From Streptomyces sp. Ag109_O5-1 (GTDB lineage Bacteria > Actinomycetota > Actinomycetes > Streptomycetales > Streptomycetaceae): a DNA stretch of 64,000 bases. The notes beneath the pieces are model-generated. The model did not search any database, had not been told where the DNA came from, and saw only the letters and a program-made list of their open reading frames with translations. Within the stretch, counting starts at the first letter, position 1. Each line of letters opens with the position of its first letter. The position numbers and the translations under genes were made by a program. This document shows positions 49,377 through 57,412 of the stretch, piece after piece. The stretch lies in NCBI RefSeq assembly GCF_003814875.1, contig NZ_RKQF01000001.1, forward strand, positions 3,720,001 through 3,784,000, in the 5' to 3' direction.

Positions 49377-49931
49377 ATGCGACGAGCGATGCGGTGGGTG
49401 TGGGCGGCGGCGGTGTTGCCGCTGGTCCTGGCGGCGACGGCGGCATGGGCGGACGATCCTCCGTCGCCACCGGTACCGGCGATCGGCCGTGCCTGGCCGG
49501 TGGGGGTACGGCCGGCGGTGCTGCGCGGCTGGGAACCGCCGGCGACGGTGTACGGCCCCGGGCACCGGGGAGTCGACGTGGCCGCGTCCGCGGGCGAGCC
49601 GGTGCGGGCGGTGGCGGCGGGCCGGGTCTCCTATGCGGGCCGGGTGGCGGGGCGGGGCGTGGTGTCAGTGGCACTGGCGGGCACGGATCTCCGTACGACG
49701 TACGAGCCGGTGACGGCGACGGTACGGAAGGGGGACGAGGTGGCGGCGGGGGAGGTGGTGGGGACGGTGGAGCCGGGGGGTGCGCATTGCGGTGGGCGGG
49801 CGTGTGTGCACTGGGGGCTGCTGCGAGGGGACGTGTATGTGAACCCGTTGCTGCTGTTGCCGCCGTGGTTGCTGAACGGGGGTCCGTCGAGACTGCTGCC
49901 GGTGCTGGGGGTGCCGCTGCCGGAGGAGTGA
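49377..49931 (+). CDS. Exported M23-type peptidase domain protein, probably with an altered active site
   Basis: This 184-residue protein has a signal peptide (MRRAMRWVWAAAVLPLVLAA, cleavage near AWA-D). The LytM/M23 fold is seen in GHRGVDVAASAGEPVRAVAA (H-x-x-x-D, two zinc ligands) and, later, ACVHWGLLRGDVYVNPL. Canonical M23 enzymes have H-x-H here; the first His is replaced by Cys (C-V-H). It may be inactive, acting as a cell-wall binder or amidase activator, or use Cys as ligand. It is divergent from rpsB and next to sporulation gene whiG. Confidence 0.8.
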   Translation: MRRAMRWVWAAAVLPLVLAATAAWADDPPSPPVPAIGRAWPVGVRPAVLRGWEPPATVYGPGHRGVDVAASAGEPVRAVAAGRVSYAGRVAGRGVVSVALAGTDLRTTYEPVTATVRKGDEVAAGEVVGTVEPGGAHCGGRACVHWGLLRGDVYVNPLLLLPPWLLNGGPSRLLPVLGVPLPEE

Positions 49932-49982
49932 TTACGGCCGTTCGCGCGGCTGCGGGCGGGGAAGCGAAACCCCCCGCCGACC

Positions 49983-50564
49983 TCAGCCCTGCACGCCCCG
50001 TAGGGCCATGGCCACGGCCGCGTCCGTGATCACCGTCGGGTCCTCCGCCGCGCCCAGTTCGATGCGGCGCACCGCCGCGTCCACGACGCCCTGCACCAGC
50101 ATCGCCGCCAGCCGGGGCTGCGCATGCCCCAGCTCCCCGAGCGCTTCCACGATCATCGCGACCAGCCCGCCGTGCGCGGCCCGGATCTTCTCCCGGGCCC
50201 CCTGGTCCAGCTCGCTCGCCGAGATCGCGACCACCGCCCGGTGCCGCCGGTCCCCGACCAGGGACAGCTGCCGGCGCACATACGCCTCGACCTTGCCCTC
50301 GGCGGAATCCGCCCGCTCCATCGCCGCCTCGACCTCCGCCGCCCACACGGGGAAGTCGGCCTCGCACAGTTCCTCGACCACCGCGGCCCGGGAACGGAAG
50401 TACTCGTAGACGGACGACCTGGCCAGCCCCGTCCGCTCGGCGAGCGCCGGGAACGTCAGCGCCTCCGTCCCGCCCTCGGACAGAAGGGACCGCGCCGCGT
50501 CCAGCAGGGCGGCTCGCTGCATCGACCGGTGCTCGGCCACGGAGGCCGCTCGAATCCTTGGCAC
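49983..50564 (-). CDS. TetR-family transcriptional regulator
   Basis: This 193-residue regulator has an N-terminal helix-turn-helix (ALLDAARSLLSEGGTEALTF, then LAERTGLARSSVYEYFRSRA) and an unconserved helical ligand domain. It converges with the M23 gene and follows whiG on the same strand at 80 bases. The target is unknown. It is the only TetR gene in the window, but the TetR-style palindrome at 6557 is over 40 kb away, so no link is claimed. Confidence 0.87.
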   Translation of the reverse strand: MPRIRAASVAEHRSMQRAALLDAARSLLSEGGTEALTFPALAERTGLARSSVYEYFRSRAAVVEELCEADFPVWAAEVEAAMERADSAEGKVEAYVRRQLSLVGDRRHRAVVAISASELDQGAREKIRAAHGGLVAMIVEALGELGHAQPRLAAMLVQGVVDAAVRRIELGAAEDPTVITDAAVAMALRGVQG

Positions 50565-50644
50565 CCGTCCACTCTACGGACGTGCCGCGCCCGACGGGAG
50601 ACAGCGCGACCGGGACGCGGCCCACTGCGGCCGGCCCCGGGTCC

Positions 50645-51487
50645 TCAGCGGCCGAAACTCGCCAGCTTCGCCCGCAGCTGCAGCACGGACTTGGTGTGGA
50701 TCTGACTGACCCGGCTCTCGGTGACGCCGAGTACGTTCCCGATCTCGGCGAGGGTGAGTCCCTCGTAGTAGTAGAGGGTCACCACGGTCTTCTCCCGATC
50801 GGGCAGCGTGTTGATGGCCCGCGCGAGGAACCGCCGCAGCTCGCGGTCCTCGGCCACCTCCACGGGGTTGTCCGCGGCGGTGTCCTCCAGCGTGTCCATG
50901 ACGCTGAGGCCGTCCCCGCCCTCGCCCCCGACGTGCAGCAGCTCCTCCAGCGCCACCACGTTGGCCAGCGACAACTGGCTGAACACGGCGTGGAGTTCAT
51001 CGACCTCGATGCCCAGTTCGGTGGCCACCTCACCCTCGGAGGGCGTCCGCCGCAGCCGCGCCTCCAGCGTGGCGTACGCCCGCTCCACGTTGCGCGCCTT
51101 CTGCCGAACGGAGCGCGGGATCCAGTCCAGCGCCCTCAGCTCGTCGATCATCGCGCCCCGGATCCGGGTGATCGCGTACGTCTCGAACTTGATCTCCCGG
51201 TCGACGTCGAACTTCTCGATCGCGTCGATGAGCCCGAACACCCCGGAGGAGACGAAGTCGGCCTGCTCCACATTGGGCGGAAGGCCGACGCTGACCCGTC
51301 CCGCCACGTACTTGACCAGCGGTGAGTAGTGCAGGATCAGCTGTTCCCGCAGCCGGTCGTCCCCCGTCGCCTTGTACGACCGCCACAGCTCGTCGAGCGT
51401 CGAGGGAGCGGGCGGCCGCACGCTGCCACCGTCGCGGGCGGCTTGGGGGATCGCCGCCCGGTCGGACCCGGAGGTGTGCTGGGGCAT
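50645..51487 (-). CDS. whiG: Sporulation RNA polymerase sigma factor WhiG (FliA/sigma-28 type)
   Basis: This 280-residue sigma factor commits aerial hyphae to sporulation. Region 2 reads YSPLVKYVAGRVSVGLPPNV and GLIDAIEKFDVDREIKFETY; region 3 RSVRQKARNVERAYATLEAR; region 4 LYYYEGLTLAEIGNVLGVTE followed by SRVSQIHTKSVLQLRAKL. It is of the FliA family, without the nonconserved region of the principal sigma. Streptomyces lack flagella, so WhiG is the expected identity, supported by the dprA neighbour and the rpsB region upstream. Confidence 0.93.
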   Translation of the reverse strand: MPQHTSGSDRAAIPQAARDGGSVRPPAPSTLDELWRSYKATGDDRLREQLILHYSPLVKYVAGRVSVGLPPNVEQADFVSSGVFGLIDAIEKFDVDREIKFETYAITRIRGAMIDELRALDWIPRSVRQKARNVERAYATLEARLRRTPSEGEVATELGIEVDELHAVFSQLSLANVVALEELLHVGGEGGDGLSVMDTLEDTAADNPVEVAEDRELRRFLARAINTLPDREKTVVTLYYYEGLTLAEIGNVLGVTESRVSQIHTKSVLQLRAKLASFGR

Positions 51488-51837
51488 TCGTCGCCTTGTG
51501 CCGTTCTGCCGTGAAGTGCCAGGAAGTGCCGTGATGTGCCGTGGAGCGAGGTGAGCGGGGCGGGGTGGGGTGGACTGGGTGAGGAGTGGGCGAAGGGAGC
51601 CGGATGGGCGAGGTGTCGGTCTGATGTCGGTTGGCGTGGTCTGCGTCGGGCTTTTGTGAGCGTAGCGTGACTACGGAGTCGCGGTGTGCGAACAACGAGG
51701 CTCCACCCCTGCGCGAACCCCCTGTACGGCGCGTCCGACCGCGCTCGGCGCGTCGCTCTGCGTGACCGGGGGGAGGTGTCAACTCCGGGAATTCCCAAGG
51801 GCGTCGGGGGTTCCCCCGGACGGCCGAACACGCTCGG
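51488..51837. other. 350-bp noncoding region upstream of whiG
   Basis: This gap between the dprA stop and the whiG start holds no convincing gene. The whiG leader contains three GTGCCR-type hexamers (GTGCCA/GTGCCG at about 51516-51541) spaced about 12 bases apart. No promoter matching a consensus could be assigned by eye. Confidence 0.5.
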
Positions 51838-52986
51838 TCAGCACCGACTCCGACCGTCCCGGACCGAGATCATCGCCTGGCGTGTCAACTTCCAGCCGTC
51901 GCCGTGTCGTTCGACGTAACCAAGTGCTCGGAGTTCGTACAGTCTGGCGATGGCCTCGTCCTCGGACGTCAGCGCGCCGCGCGCCACCTCTTCGGGCGAG
52001 GCCGGCCGGTTCCCGGGCAGGGCGGCCAGGACCCGCCGGGCGGCGGGCTCCAGCAGGTCCCGTGGGAGGACGGGGCCGCGTCTGGCCGGGGCCAGCTCGC
52101 CCATGTCGCCCACGAGCTCGACGACTTCCGCGGCGTCGGTGACCAGGACCGCCTCTCCGCGCAGCAGCTCGTGCACTCCGGTCGAGAGGCCGCTGGTGGC
52201 GGGGCCGGGGATGCCCATGGTGAACCGGCCGAGCCGCTGTGCCGCCCGCGCGGTGACCAGCGAGCCGCTGCGGAGGGCGGCCTCCACGACCACGGTGCCC
52301 CTGGTGAGCGCCGCGATGACGCGGTTGCGGAGCACGAACCTGCTCGGCGTCGGATGCTCCCCCGGCGGCAACTCCCCCACCACCAGGCCCTGTTCGGCGA
52401 TCCTGTTGATCAACTCGGTGTGCCCGCGCGGGTAGGGCCGGTCGACCCCGCAGGCCAGCACGGCGACGGTGGCCCCGCCGGCGCCGAGCGCTCCGCGGTG
52501 GGCGGCGCCGTCAATGCCGTAGGCGCCGCCGGACACCACCACCCAGCCGTGTTCGGCGAGCCCGGCGGCGAGGGTGGCCGCCATGTGCGCCCCGTACTCC
52601 GTACAGGCCCGGGCCCCGACGACGGCGACGGCCTTGAGCGCCCACATCCGCAGACCGGGCCGCCCCCGCACCCAGAGCCCGAGGGGGCGGGCGTCGCCGA
52701 GGTCGTCGAGCTGGGCGGGCCACTCGACGGTGCCGGGAACGACGAACCGGGCCCCGGCCTCTCGCGCGATCGCGAGGTCCCGCTCGGGGTCGGCCTGCCG
52801 GGCCCTGGCCCGGAGGCCGGCCCAGCGGGTCTCACTGACTCCGGGCAGCGCGGCCACCCCGTCCTCGCTCAGCCGCCGTACCACCTCCGCGGTCCCGTAC
52901 TCCCTCAGCCACCGCCCGCCCGTCTCGTCGCCGGGTTCGATGACCCTGGTGAGGAAGATCCGGGCGAGCAGGTCGCCGTCGCTCAT
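51838..52986 (-). CDS. dprA: DNA-processing protein DprA
   Basis: This 382-residue protein binds single-stranded DNA and loads RecA in transformable bacteria. The Rossmann core shows VAVVGARACTEYGAHMA, VSGGAYGIDGAAHRGALGAG, TVAVLACGVDRPYPRGH and the DNA-binding RFVLRNRVIAALTRGTVVVE. A winged-helix C-terminus (LYELRALGYVERHGDGW) is present. The start overlaps the end of comM by four bases. Streptomyces are not known to be naturally competent, so its role may be in recombination. Confidence 0.93.
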   Translation of the reverse strand: MSDGDLLARIFLTRVIEPGDETGGRWLREYGTAEVVRRLSEDGVAALPGVSETRWAGLRARARQADPERDLAIAREAGARFVVPGTVEWPAQLDDLGDARPLGLWVRGRPGLRMWALKAVAVVGARACTEYGAHMAATLAAGLAEHGWVVVSGGAYGIDGAAHRGALGAGGATVAVLACGVDRPYPRGHTELINRIAEQGLVVGELPPGEHPTPSRFVLRNRVIAALTRGTVVVEAALRSGSLVTARAAQRLGRFTMGIPGPATSGLSTGVHELLRGEAVLVTDAAEVVELVGDMGELAPARRGPVLPRDLLEPAARRVLAALPGNRPASPEEVARGALTSEDEAIARLYELRALGYVERHGDGWKLTRQAMISVRDGRSRC

Positions 52987-54593
52987 GTCCGCATCCCTTC
53001 CAGGACGGCGCCGCGCCGGACGCCGGTGCGCAGCTCCAGGGCCAGGTTGACGTCGTTGGCGGAGGGCCGGTCGTGGCCCGCCAGGTCGGCGAGGGTCCAG
53101 GCGACCCGGAGCACCCGGTCGAGGCCACGGGCGGTGAGCAGTCCCCGGTCCAGATCCAGCTCGGCCTTGGCGAGCGCGCCGGGCCGGACGTGCCAGCGGG
53201 TGCGCAGTTCATGACCGGGCACTTCGCTGTTGGTGCGCCAGGGCAGCCCCTCGTAGCGGCGGGCGGTCCGCTCTCTGGCCGTGCGCACCCGGTCGGCCAC
53301 GGCGGCGGAGGATTCGGCGCCGGTGTGGAGCCGCAGCAGTTCTTCCCTGGCGACCGGTTCGACGGCCACCCTGAGGTCCACGCGGTCCATCAGGGGGCCG
53401 GAGAGCCGGGCTCGGTACCGCTTGATCGAGGAGGGCTGGCACTCACAGATGTCACCGGGGGTGCCGTGCCGGCCGCAGGGGCAGGGGTTGGCGGCCAGGA
53501 CCATGAGGAACTTCGCGGGCATCCGCAGTATCCCGGCGGCCCGGGCGACCACGACGTGCCCCGACTCCAGGGGCTGGCGCAGGGCGTCCAGGACGCTGCT
53601 GTGGAACTCGGCGGCCTCGTCCAGGAAGAGCACGCCGTGGTGGGACAGCGAGACCGCTCCGGGGCGTGGCAGGCCGGTTCCGCCGCCGACCAGGGACGCC
53701 ATGGTGGCCGAGTGATGCGGGGCGCAGTAGGGCGGCCTGTCGACCAGGGGATGGCCGGGCGGCAGCATCCCGGCGACCGAGTGGACGGCGGTGACCTCCA
53801 GGGACTCCTGCCGGCTCAGTTCGGGCAGCAGCCCCGGCAGCCGTTCGGCCAGCATGGTCTTGCCGGCGCCGGGCGGGCCCTTGAAGAAGACGTGGTGCCG
53901 CCCGGCCGCCGCCACCTCCAGAGCGGCTCGGGCCACCTGTTGTCCCGCGACGTCGGCCAGGTCGGGTGCGTGCTCGCCGGTGACCATGCCGGTGCCGAGG
54001 CCCATGCCGGGCAGGGCCAGCCCCGCGATGAACGGGTCCGGGCGGATCTCGCCGGGCACGGCTTCCTCGTCGGGGACCGGTTCGTCGGTGAGGACCGCGA
54101 TCAGCTGGCGCAGGCTCCGGACGCCCAGCACCGATACCCCCGGTACGAGGGAGGCCTCCGGCACCGCACTCTCCGGTACGACCACCTGCTCGTATCCGGC
54201 GTCGGCGGCGGCCAGCACCGCCGGCAGGATGCCCCGCACCGGCCGCACCCGCCCGTCCAGGCCCAGCTCGCCGATCATCACAATCTCGGCGAGCACCCGG
54301 GGGTCGATGCGCTCGGCCGCCCCGAGGACGGCCGCGGCGACAGCCAGGTCGAAGCCGCTGCCGCTCTTCGGCACCGACGCCGGACTGAGCCCCACCGTGA
54401 GCTTCTTCGACGGCCAGGCCGCCCCCGAGTTCACCACCGCCGCACGGACCCGGTCCTTGCTCTCCGTCAGGCTCTTGTCCGGCAGCCCGACCAGCGTGAA
54501 CGCCGCCACCCCGGGCTCCAGGTCGGCCTGGACCTCCACCACCACGCCCTCGACGCCGACCAGCGCCACCGAGCACGTACGCGCGAAGCCCAT
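52983..54593 (-). CDS. comM: YifB/ComM-family AAA+ ATPase (Mg-chelatase-like)
   Basis: This 536-residue hexameric helicase-like ATPase is linked to branch migration of incoming DNA. The N-terminal Lon-protease-like domain holds VEVQADLEPGVAAFTLVGLP. Walker A is FFKGPPGAGKTMLAERLPGL, Walker B GVLFLDEAAEF, followed by a Mg-chelatase C-terminal domain with a zinc-like Cys cluster (ANPCPCGRHGTPGDICEC). The ATG sits one base from the yraN stop, forming a yraN-comM-dprA operon. Confidence 0.93.
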   Translation of the reverse strand: MGFARTCSVALVGVEGVVVEVQADLEPGVAAFTLVGLPDKSLTESKDRVRAAVVNSGAAWPSKKLTVGLSPASVPKSGSGFDLAVAAAVLGAAERIDPRVLAEIVMIGELGLDGRVRPVRGILPAVLAAADAGYEQVVVPESAVPEASLVPGVSVLGVRSLRQLIAVLTDEPVPDEEAVPGEIRPDPFIAGLALPGMGLGTGMVTGEHAPDLADVAGQQVARAALEVAAAGRHHVFFKGPPGAGKTMLAERLPGLLPELSRQESLEVTAVHSVAGMLPPGHPLVDRPPYCAPHHSATMASLVGGGTGLPRPGAVSLSHHGVLFLDEAAEFHSSVLDALRQPLESGHVVVARAAGILRMPAKFLMVLAANPCPCGRHGTPGDICECQPSSIKRYRARLSGPLMDRVDLRVAVEPVAREELLRLHTGAESSAAVADRVRTARERTARRYEGLPWRTNSEVPGHELRTRWHVRPGALAKAELDLDRGLLTARGLDRVLRVAWTLADLAGHDRPSANDVNLALELRTGVRRGAVLEGMRT

Positions 54594-54594
54594 C

Positions 54595-54966
54595 TCAGAC
54601 CACCCCTCGCGCGTGCTCCACCACGGGTGCCCCGCGCTGCGGCAGGAGCACGCCGATCACGTCGATGCGGACGCCGCCCGGCGGTGCTCCCCCGTGTGCG
54701 TGGATCCAGTGTTCGGCGAGGCCCCGCAGGCGCTCCGCCTTCTCGGGGGTCACCCCGGCCATGGGGTGTTCGAAGGGCCCCGCCCTCCGGGTCTTGACCT
54801 CGCACACGACCAGGACGTCCCCGTCCCGCGCCACGATGTCGATCTCGCCCGACCTGCCGCAGCGCCAGTTGCGCTCCAGGATCGTCAGACCGGCCTCGGC
54901 CAGCCGCCGCGCGGCCAGCGTCTCGCCGTACCTGCCGAGTGCACTGCGTGCCCGATTGGTGTTCAT
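54595..54966 (-). CDS. YraN/UPF0102-family endonuclease-like protein
   Basis: This 123-residue protein with the restriction-endonuclease-like fold is of unknown cellular role, often next to comM and dprA. The pattern is GRYGETLAARRLAEAGLTIL, NWRCGRSGEIDIVARDGDVL with the active-site Asp, and VVCEVKTRRAG with Glu-x-Lys. The ATG at 54966 has GGAGGTGG upstream. It is the first gene of the yraN-comM-dprA set. Confidence 0.9.
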   Translation of the reverse strand: MNTNRARSALGRYGETLAARRLAEAGLTILERNWRCGRSGEIDIVARDGDVLVVCEVKTRRAGPFEHPMAGVTPEKAERLRGLAEHWIHAHGGAPPGGVRIDVIGVLLPQRGAPVVEHARGVV

Positions 54967-55085
54967 GTCGGCACCACCTCCGGCGCCAACCGTCACGCAC
55001 GCCCGGCCAATGAGTTGATCTTGGTGGGGTTACTCGGCGGTTGTGGACAACTCCGTCACCCGCACGAGCGACCGTCCCGAGAACC

Positions 55086-55394
55086 TCAGCCGCCCGGAAG
55101 CTCCAGGTCGCTCTTGTTCAACTCCTCGATGTTCACGTCCTTGAACGTGAGCACACGAACCTGCTTCACGAATCGAGCCGGTCGGTACATGTCCCAGACC
55201 CAGGCATCAGCCATGGACACCTCGAAGAACACCTCACCCTGGACCGAGTGCACCTGCATCTCGTAGTCGTTGGTGAGGTAGAAGCGCCGCTCGGTCTCGA
55301 TCACGTATTTGAACAGACCGACGACATCGCGGTACTCCCGGTAGAGCTTCAGCTCCATCTCGGTCTCGTACTTTTCGAGGTCCTCGGCGCTCAT
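55086..55394 (-). CDS. DUF2469 family protein
   Basis: This 102-residue protein is very strongly conserved in actinobacteria. It starts MSAEDLEKYETEMELKLYRE and continues VVGLFKYVIETERRFYLTND, then alternating beta strands. It has no signal peptide and no catalytic motif. Function is unknown; conservation and placement between signal-peptidase and competence-like genes are typical. Confidence 0.9.
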   Translation of the reverse strand: MSAEDLEKYETEMELKLYREYRDVVGLFKYVIETERRFYLTNDYEMQVHSVQGEVFFEVSMADAWVWDMYRPARFVKQVRVLTFKDVNIEELNKSDLELPGG

Positions 55395-55451
55395 GGCATG
55401 TTCCCCTTCAGCCGTGCGATCCCCACCATTGTGCGCCAGTCCCGCGCGCCC

Positions 55452-55973
55452 CTAGACGATTTCCGTGTCAAGGGTGACGGGCCTGACGGGGGGACCTTCG
55501 TCGAGCAGCCTACGGAACAACTCGGCGAGTCTGGTCGGATACACCGTCTCATGTGCCCGGGTCAGTTCCTGGCACGTCCACCAACGCGCTCCGGCCACAC
55601 TGCGCCGCTCCAGCTCGGTCAGGCCTCTGGCCTCGGTGGACGTCTGCGTCGTACGCGCGAGGTAGTACCACTCGTCCTGGTCCCAGCGGCGGCCGGCGAA
55701 CGGGAAGGAGCACATCCGCCGCCACAGCACCGGGCCGAGTTCGACGTCCGTGATGCCGGTTTCCTCCGCGAGTTCCCGCAGAGCGGCCTGCTCACGGGTC
55801 TCGTCGCCCTCCAGTCCGCCGCCGGGGGTGAACCACCAGTCGTCGGCCGGGTCGTCCGGTTCATGGCCATACAGGAGCAGGATGCGGTCGTCGGGGTCGA
55901 GCAGGACCACCCGGGCCACCTTGCGCGGCCCGCCCTCCGAGGGCGCCTCAGCGGGCACCGACGGGCTCCGCAC
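55452..55973 (-). CDS. Nudix hydrolase
   Basis: This 173-residue protein has a complete Nudix box, G-x5-E-x7-RE-x2-EE-x-G, in GGLEGDETREQAALRELAEE followed by TGITD. It hydrolyses a nucleoside diphosphate linked to some group X; the substrate is not shown. The GTG at 55973 starts within the upstream sipZ gene (26-base overlap), so it is co-translated with the signal peptidase. Confidence 0.87.
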   Translation of the reverse strand: MRSPSVPAEAPSEGGPRKVARVVLLDPDDRILLLYGHEPDDPADDWWFTPGGGLEGDETREQAALRELAEETGITDVELGPVLWRRMCSFPFAGRRWDQDEWYYLARTTQTSTEARGLTELERRSVAGARWWTCQELTRAHETVYPTRLAELFRRLLDEGPPVRPVTLDTEIV

Positions 55974-56703
55974 GGCCGCCGGCGCGGGAGCGGCCCAGCA
56001 GCTTGGCGATCGGGCCGTACGCGCCGCCGGCGAGGACCAGCACACCGCCGGCCACGATCAGGGCGGTGATGATGGGCAGCGGCCCCGGCTGGGAGAGGGA
56101 GCCGAGGGTCTCGAAGCCGGTCGGGCGCTTGAGCATGCCGTTCATGGGCCAGATGACGGAGTCCACCCGGGCGATCACGGCGCTGCGTGCGACCGTGCCC
56201 TTCGCCGCGTCCGTGAGGTGGGCGGTGGAGTCCAGGGAGCCCTGGCGCTCGTCGCCGAGGAGGAAGAGCCGGCCCTTGGGGACGGTGACGGTCGGGAAGC
56301 CCTGGAGCTCGGCCTGGGTGCCCGCCGGCAGATACGGTTCGTCGATCTGCTTGCCGTTGACGGTCAGCTTGCCGTTCGTGCAGCAGGAGACCGTGTCCCC
56401 GCCGACCGCGACCACGCGCTTGACGACGTCCGAGTTGGTGACCCAGCTCTTGTCGGCGAAGACCACGACGTCACCGCGGCGCACCTCGCTGCCGTCGATG
56501 CGCTGCCCGAGGACCCGGTCCCCGACGGCGATCGTCGGTGACATCGAGCTGGTGGGCACGGTGTACGGCCGGTAGACCACCGCCGCCCAGGCGAACCCTC
56601 CGAGGAACAGCAGCAGGCCCAGCCCGACGGCCAGCCCCGACAGTATGCCTCCGAGGTCGGTGCCCGACTTCCCGTTGCCACGCTCAGCAGTTCCCACGTC
56701 CAC
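55948..56703 (-). CDS. sipZ: Type I signal peptidase (SipZ position)
   Basis: This 251-residue membrane protease removes Sec/Tat signal peptides. One N-terminal helix (GGILSGLAVGLGLLLFLGGF), the catalytic Ser in VPTSSMSPTIAVGDRVLG, the general-base Lys in DVVKRVVAVGGDTVSC, and a second C-terminal helix (ITALIVAGGVLVLAGGAYG) are present. It is the fourth of four paralogues and is separated from the other three by a small secreted-protein gene and two strong hairpins. Confidence 0.9.
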   Translation of the reverse strand: MDVGTAERGNGKSGTDLGGILSGLAVGLGLLLFLGGFAWAAVVYRPYTVPTSSMSPTIAVGDRVLGQRIDGSEVRRGDVVVFADKSWVTNSDVVKRVVAVGGDTVSCCTNGKLTVNGKQIDEPYLPAGTQAELQGFPTVTVPKGRLFLLGDERQGSLDSTAHLTDAAKGTVARSAVIARVDSVIWPMNGMLKRPTGFETLGSLSQPGPLPIITALIVAGGVLVLAGGAYGPIAKLLGRSRAGGRAEPVGAR

Positions 56704-56754
56704 TCCCGATCCCGAAGTCCGCGCAGGGCACCATACCGTGGCAGGAAAACGACT

Positions 56755-56797
56755 GGGGAGGTCTCCCCGGGATCTTCAATCCCGGGGAGACCTCCCC
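56755..56797. terminator. Perfect 19-bp hairpin between the secreted-protein gene and sipZ
   Basis: GGGGAGGTCTCCCCGGGAT (56755-56773) and ATCCCGGGGAGACCTCCCC (56779-56797) are exact complements with a 5-base loop. It lies 27 bases after the secreted-protein stop. Confidence 0.8.
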
Positions 56798-56823
56798 ACA
56801 GTCACCGGTGTCCGTGCGTCCGG

Positions 56824-57231
56824 TCAGGCCGCGCCGCAGCTCCAGGAGCTCCAGGTGCCGGCTTCCTTGCTGGAGTACTCGCCCGAGCCCGCCCGCAGGC
56901 AGACGCCCGTGCCCTCGGCGTAGCTCTTGTCGACGGTCACCGGGGAGCCGTCGGCACCGTTGTGGTTCCAGATGACGAAGTCGTAGCCGCCACCGGACTG
57001 GTACGGAGCGACGTCGACCTCGACGACCGCGGACCAGCCGTCCGCGCACTCGTCGTACACGGTGAACGTCTCGCCGTAGGACGCGAAGTGCCCGGCGGAG
57101 GCGTGCGAACAGCCCGACTTCAGACTCGGTCCGTACGCGGTGATGTCCGTCCCTGCCAAGGCCGGCGAGTTGGCGAGCCCGACCAGCGCGACCGCGCCGA
57201 CCATTGCCCCCGCGAGCCGGAACTTCTTCAT
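56824..57231 (-). CDS. Small secreted protein with two probable disulfides
   Basis: This 135-residue protein begins MKKFRLAGAMVGAVALVGLA with cleavage near ALA-G. The mature 108 residues contain four Cys (KSGCSHA, YDECADG, GTGVCLRA, SWSCGAA), many Gly, Ser and aromatic residues, and no known motif. It is inserted between sipY and sipZ and bounded by the two 19-bp hairpins, so it is an independent transcription unit. AT content around its start is higher than its neighbours. Function is unknown. Confidence 0.75.
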   Translation of the reverse strand: MKKFRLAGAMVGAVALVGLANSPALAGTDITAYGPSLKSGCSHASAGHFASYGETFTVYDECADGWSAVVEVDVAPYQSGGGYDFVIWNHNGADGSPVTVDKSYAEGTGVCLRAGSGEYSSKEAGTWSSWSCGAA

Positions 57232-57349
57232 GCTGCCCCCAAAATTCAACAAAACCTTTGCCGTTCGGACAAGATCGGAGAGTAGCAGTGATGATCTTGA
57301 CTGGCGAACGAATATACGAATGTGATCGAGTCGTGATCGGAGACGCAAA

Positions 57350-57391
57350 GGGGCCCCATGAGCGGACCTTGCGGTCCGCTCATGGGGCCCC
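57350..57391. terminator. Perfect 19-bp hairpin after sipY
   Basis: GGGGCCCCATGAGCGGACC (57350-57368) and GGTCCGCTCATGGGGCCCC (57373-57391) are exact complements with a 4-base loop. It ends the rplS-side sipWXY operon. Confidence 0.85.
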
Positions 57392-57412
57392 TGGGGCTGG
57401 TGTCCGGTCCGT

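Noticed and set aside
49375..50625. Long reverse frame of over 400 codons across the M23 and TetR genes
   Set aside because: Composition is almost only Gly, Arg, Pro and Ala, the sign of an antisense shadow in GC-rich DNA; the M23 and TetR genes have real domains.
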